Assembly: GCF_015529805.1 (NCBI RefSeq)
Contig: NZ_CP064654.1
Span: 2,542,001 to 2,606,000, forward strand
Direction of reading: 5' to 3'
Origin: Qipengyuania soli
GTDB lineage: Bacteria; Pseudomonadota; Alphaproteobacteria; Sphingomonadales; Sphingomonadaceae
DNA length: 64,000 bases
This document shows, one piece after another, positions 62,857 through 64,000 of this stretch. The notes beneath the pieces are model-generated. The model saw nothing but the letters and a program-made list of their open reading frames with translations. It did not search any database and was not told where the DNA came from. Position 1 is the stretch's first letter, and each line of letters begins with the position of its first letter. Both the position numbers and the translations under genes were made by a program.

Positions 62857-63356
62857 GCGAGGACATGGACGACAAGGATTTCATCGCCGCCCCGGCTTCG
62901 ATCGAGGACGTGCTCAGCAAGCCGCCCCGCGCCCGGGTTGAGGACGCCGTCGATCCCGACGAGACCGCGGGCGAGAAGCTCGAGCGCAAGCGCGACTACC
63001 TTGAGGGGTTCCTGCAGAAGAAGCCGGAAAACCTGCCCGCAGGCGCGCCGGGCGGCGAGCTGTACGAGGCGGTCGTCGCAGCGATGAAGGAAATCTACGA
63101 CCCGGAAATCCCGGTCAACATCTACGATCTCGGACTCATCTACGGGATCGATGTGACCGCTGATGCCGATGTCGCGATCACCATGACGCTGACTACGCCG
63201 CATTGCCCGGTTGCCGAATCGATGCCGGGCGAGGTCGAACTGCGCGCCGCTTCGGTGCCTGGCGTGCGCGATGCCGAGGTCAATCTCGTGTGGGATCCGC
63301 CATGGGGCCCGGACAAGATGACCGACGAGGCGCGCCTCGAACTGGGGATGTTGTGA
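62853..63356 (+). CDS. sufT: SUF system MIP18/DUF59 family protein, SufT-like (167 aa)
   Basis: The DUF59/MIP18 domain occupies the C-terminal two thirds: LYEAVVAAMKEIYDPEIPVNIYDLGLIYGID, MTLTTPHCPVAESMPGEV and VNLVWDPPWGPDKMTDEARLELGM. An acidic N-terminal extension of about 55 residues precedes it. SufT-type proteins help Fe-S cluster maturation, mostly under high demand. It overlaps sufS by ATGA and abuts sufA by TGATG. Confidence 0.9.
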   Translation: MSEDMDDKDFIAAPASIEDVLSKPPRARVEDAVDPDETAGEKLERKRDYLEGFLQKKPENLPAGAPGGELYEAVVAAMKEIYDPEIPVNIYDLGLIYGIDVTADADVAITMTLTTPHCPVAESMPGEVELRAASVPGVRDAEVNLVWDPPWGPDKMTDEARLELGML

Positions 63357-63715
63357 TGACCGAAACCCGCACCCGTCCCGCCCCCAAGGCTGCCGTCATC
63401 CTGACGCCGCGCGCCGAGGAGCGTATCGCCGAACTCATGGCCAAGGCGCCTGACGATGCCATCGGCGTGAAGCTGTCGACCCCGCGCCGCGGCTGTTCGG
63501 GCCTTGCCTATTCGGTCGACTACGTCAGCGAGGAAACGAAATTCGACGAGAAGATCGCCACCCCCGGCGGCATTTTCTATATCGATGGCGCCAGCGTGCT
63601 CTACCTCGTCGGCAGCACGATGGATTGGGTCGAGGACGATTTCACCGCCGGCTTTGTGTTCGACAACCCCAATGCCAAGGGCGCGTGCGGCTGCGGCGAG
63701 AGTTTCATGGTCTGA
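63356..63715 (+). CDS. sufA: A-type Fe-S carrier SufA (119 aa)
   Basis: HesB/IscA fold with the three cluster cysteines in TPRRGCSGLAY and in the C-terminal GACGCGESF. AVILTPRAEERIAELMA and YIDGASVLYLVGSTMDWV are family blocks. It is the last gene of the suf operon and probably receives clusters from SufBCD. The second A-type carrier of this window lies at 32485. Confidence 0.93.
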   Translation: MTETRTRPAPKAAVILTPRAEERIAELMAKAPDDAIGVKLSTPRRGCSGLAYSVDYVSEETKFDEKIATPGGIFYIDGASVLYLVGSTMDWVEDDFTAGFVFDNPNAKGACGCGESFMV

Positions 63716-63833
63716 ATTTCTCCAGCTTCGGCTGCAAACCGCGCCGTCCTGCGCTTCCGGTGCTCACGGGCCGTATGCCCGCTCCGCTCCGGTTCTCGGT
63801 CGTCACGACTTTCGCTCGAACCTGAAGAAATTC
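63714..63833. repeat. Intergenic element with inverted ends and a G/C-rich core
   Basis: GAATTTCTCCAGCTTCG (63714-63730) and CGAACCTGAAGAAATTC (63817-63833) are inverted, 15 of 17 matching. Between them lies a short stem CGGGC-CGTAT-GCCCG. The whole 120-bp unit could fold as one long imperfect hairpin between the convergent sufA and the last gene. I suspect a dispersed intergenic repeat, but only one copy is in the window. Confidence 0.5.
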
Positions 63834-63840
63834 CCGTGTC

Positions 63841-64000
63841 TCAGCGCCTGAGCGCCCGTACGCAGGCGGCACGGTCGACGTCGAGCCCGTCGCTCGCGCG
63901 GCGCGCATCTACGTAGGTCGCGCTGGGTTCGGCGCGCGGCTGCAGCGGGTAGAGGTAGACATCGAGCACGCAGGCATCGCCGACGAACTGCAGCTTGCGC
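63841..64000 (-). CDS. C-terminal end of a protein of unknown function (cut by the window edge)
   Basis: The reverse strand reads 53 codons into a TGA at 63841-63843. The peptide includes LQFVGDACVLDVYLYPLQPR, PSATYVDARRASDG and LDVDRAACVRALRR. The two cysteines and the ending resemble small exported sphingomonad proteins of unknown function. The start lies beyond the window. Confidence 0.6.
   Translation of the reverse strand, partial: RKLQFVGDACVLDVYLYPLQPRAEPSATYVDARRASDGLDVDRAACVRALRR

Overview
This 64 kb window is a GC-rich, gene-dense piece of a bacterial chromosome. It most likely comes from an alphaproteobacterium of the order Sphingomonadales, probably close to Erythrobacteraceae. 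The evidence is the hemE / ppsR-maf-aroE-coaE-dnaQ gene order, parABS beside mnmE-mnmG-rsmG, a suf operon carrying a DUF559 gene, and families common in sphingomonads (UrcA, DUF6489, DUF1491, CarD, a DUF2497/PopZ-type protein). I see no insertion sequence, prophage, CRISPR array, rRNA or tRNA. Almost everything looks like core chromosome.

Layout. 1-8.4 kb: start of hemB (cut by the window edge), an M23 peptidase, an SUV3-type RNA helicase, an S4 protein, ferredoxin FdxA, CarD with a long structured leader, a GIN-domain lipoprotein and a Sua5-type tRNA t6A enzyme. 8.4-13.2 kb: acyl-CoA dehydrogenase, a sorbosone-dehydrogenase-like protein, fRMsr and a glycine-zipper protein. 13.2-19 kb: a leftward operon mnmE-mnmG-rsmG-parA-parB containing three parS sites. 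19-22.4 kb: a small metabolic block. 22.4-25.3 kb: hemE-hemJ-rho reading left. 25.35-25.63 kb: the probable chromosomal replication origin. 25.6-30.8 kb: ppsR-maf-aroE-coaE-dnaQ-hpf and two small genes reading right. 31-38.9 kb: SleB hydrolase, exonuclease III, an A-type Fe-S carrier, a CBS protein, an S9 peptidase, a PopZ-like protein, TolC and a divergent PIMT-like protein. 39-45.9 kb: class I fumarase, a LytS/LytTR two-component pair, two UrcA proteins, a lipid-kinase-like protein and a phosphoesterase. 46-51.7 kb: rplM-rpsI, cutA-ctaA, merC, a ThiS-ThiG fusion, an unknown protein and a cupin lipoprotein. 51.7-57.6 kb: fatty acyl-CoA ligase, gamma-glutamyltransferase, pyrD, a candidate small RNA and an AraC regulator. 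57.7-63.7 kb: a complete suf operon. 63.8-64 kb: the end of an unknown gene.

How it fits together. The centre of the window is a chromosome replication and segregation neighbourhood. The origin candidate lies 8-10 kb from three parS sites. ParA and ParB are encoded beside those sites, and a DUF2497 protein of the PopZ type, the polar anchor for ParB in Caulobacter, lies about 11 kb to the other side. Genes on both sides of the origin read away from it. At the right end, seven overlapping or abutting suf genes behind an Rrf2 regulator make an Fe-S cluster assembly unit. It contains a DUF559 (Vsr-like) protein that appears to have lost its nuclease active site, and this is the best candidate here for an undescribed function.

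Limits. All calls come from reading translations and motifs by eye. No alignment, profile search, folding or skew calculation was run. Promoters, operators and RNA structures are candidates.
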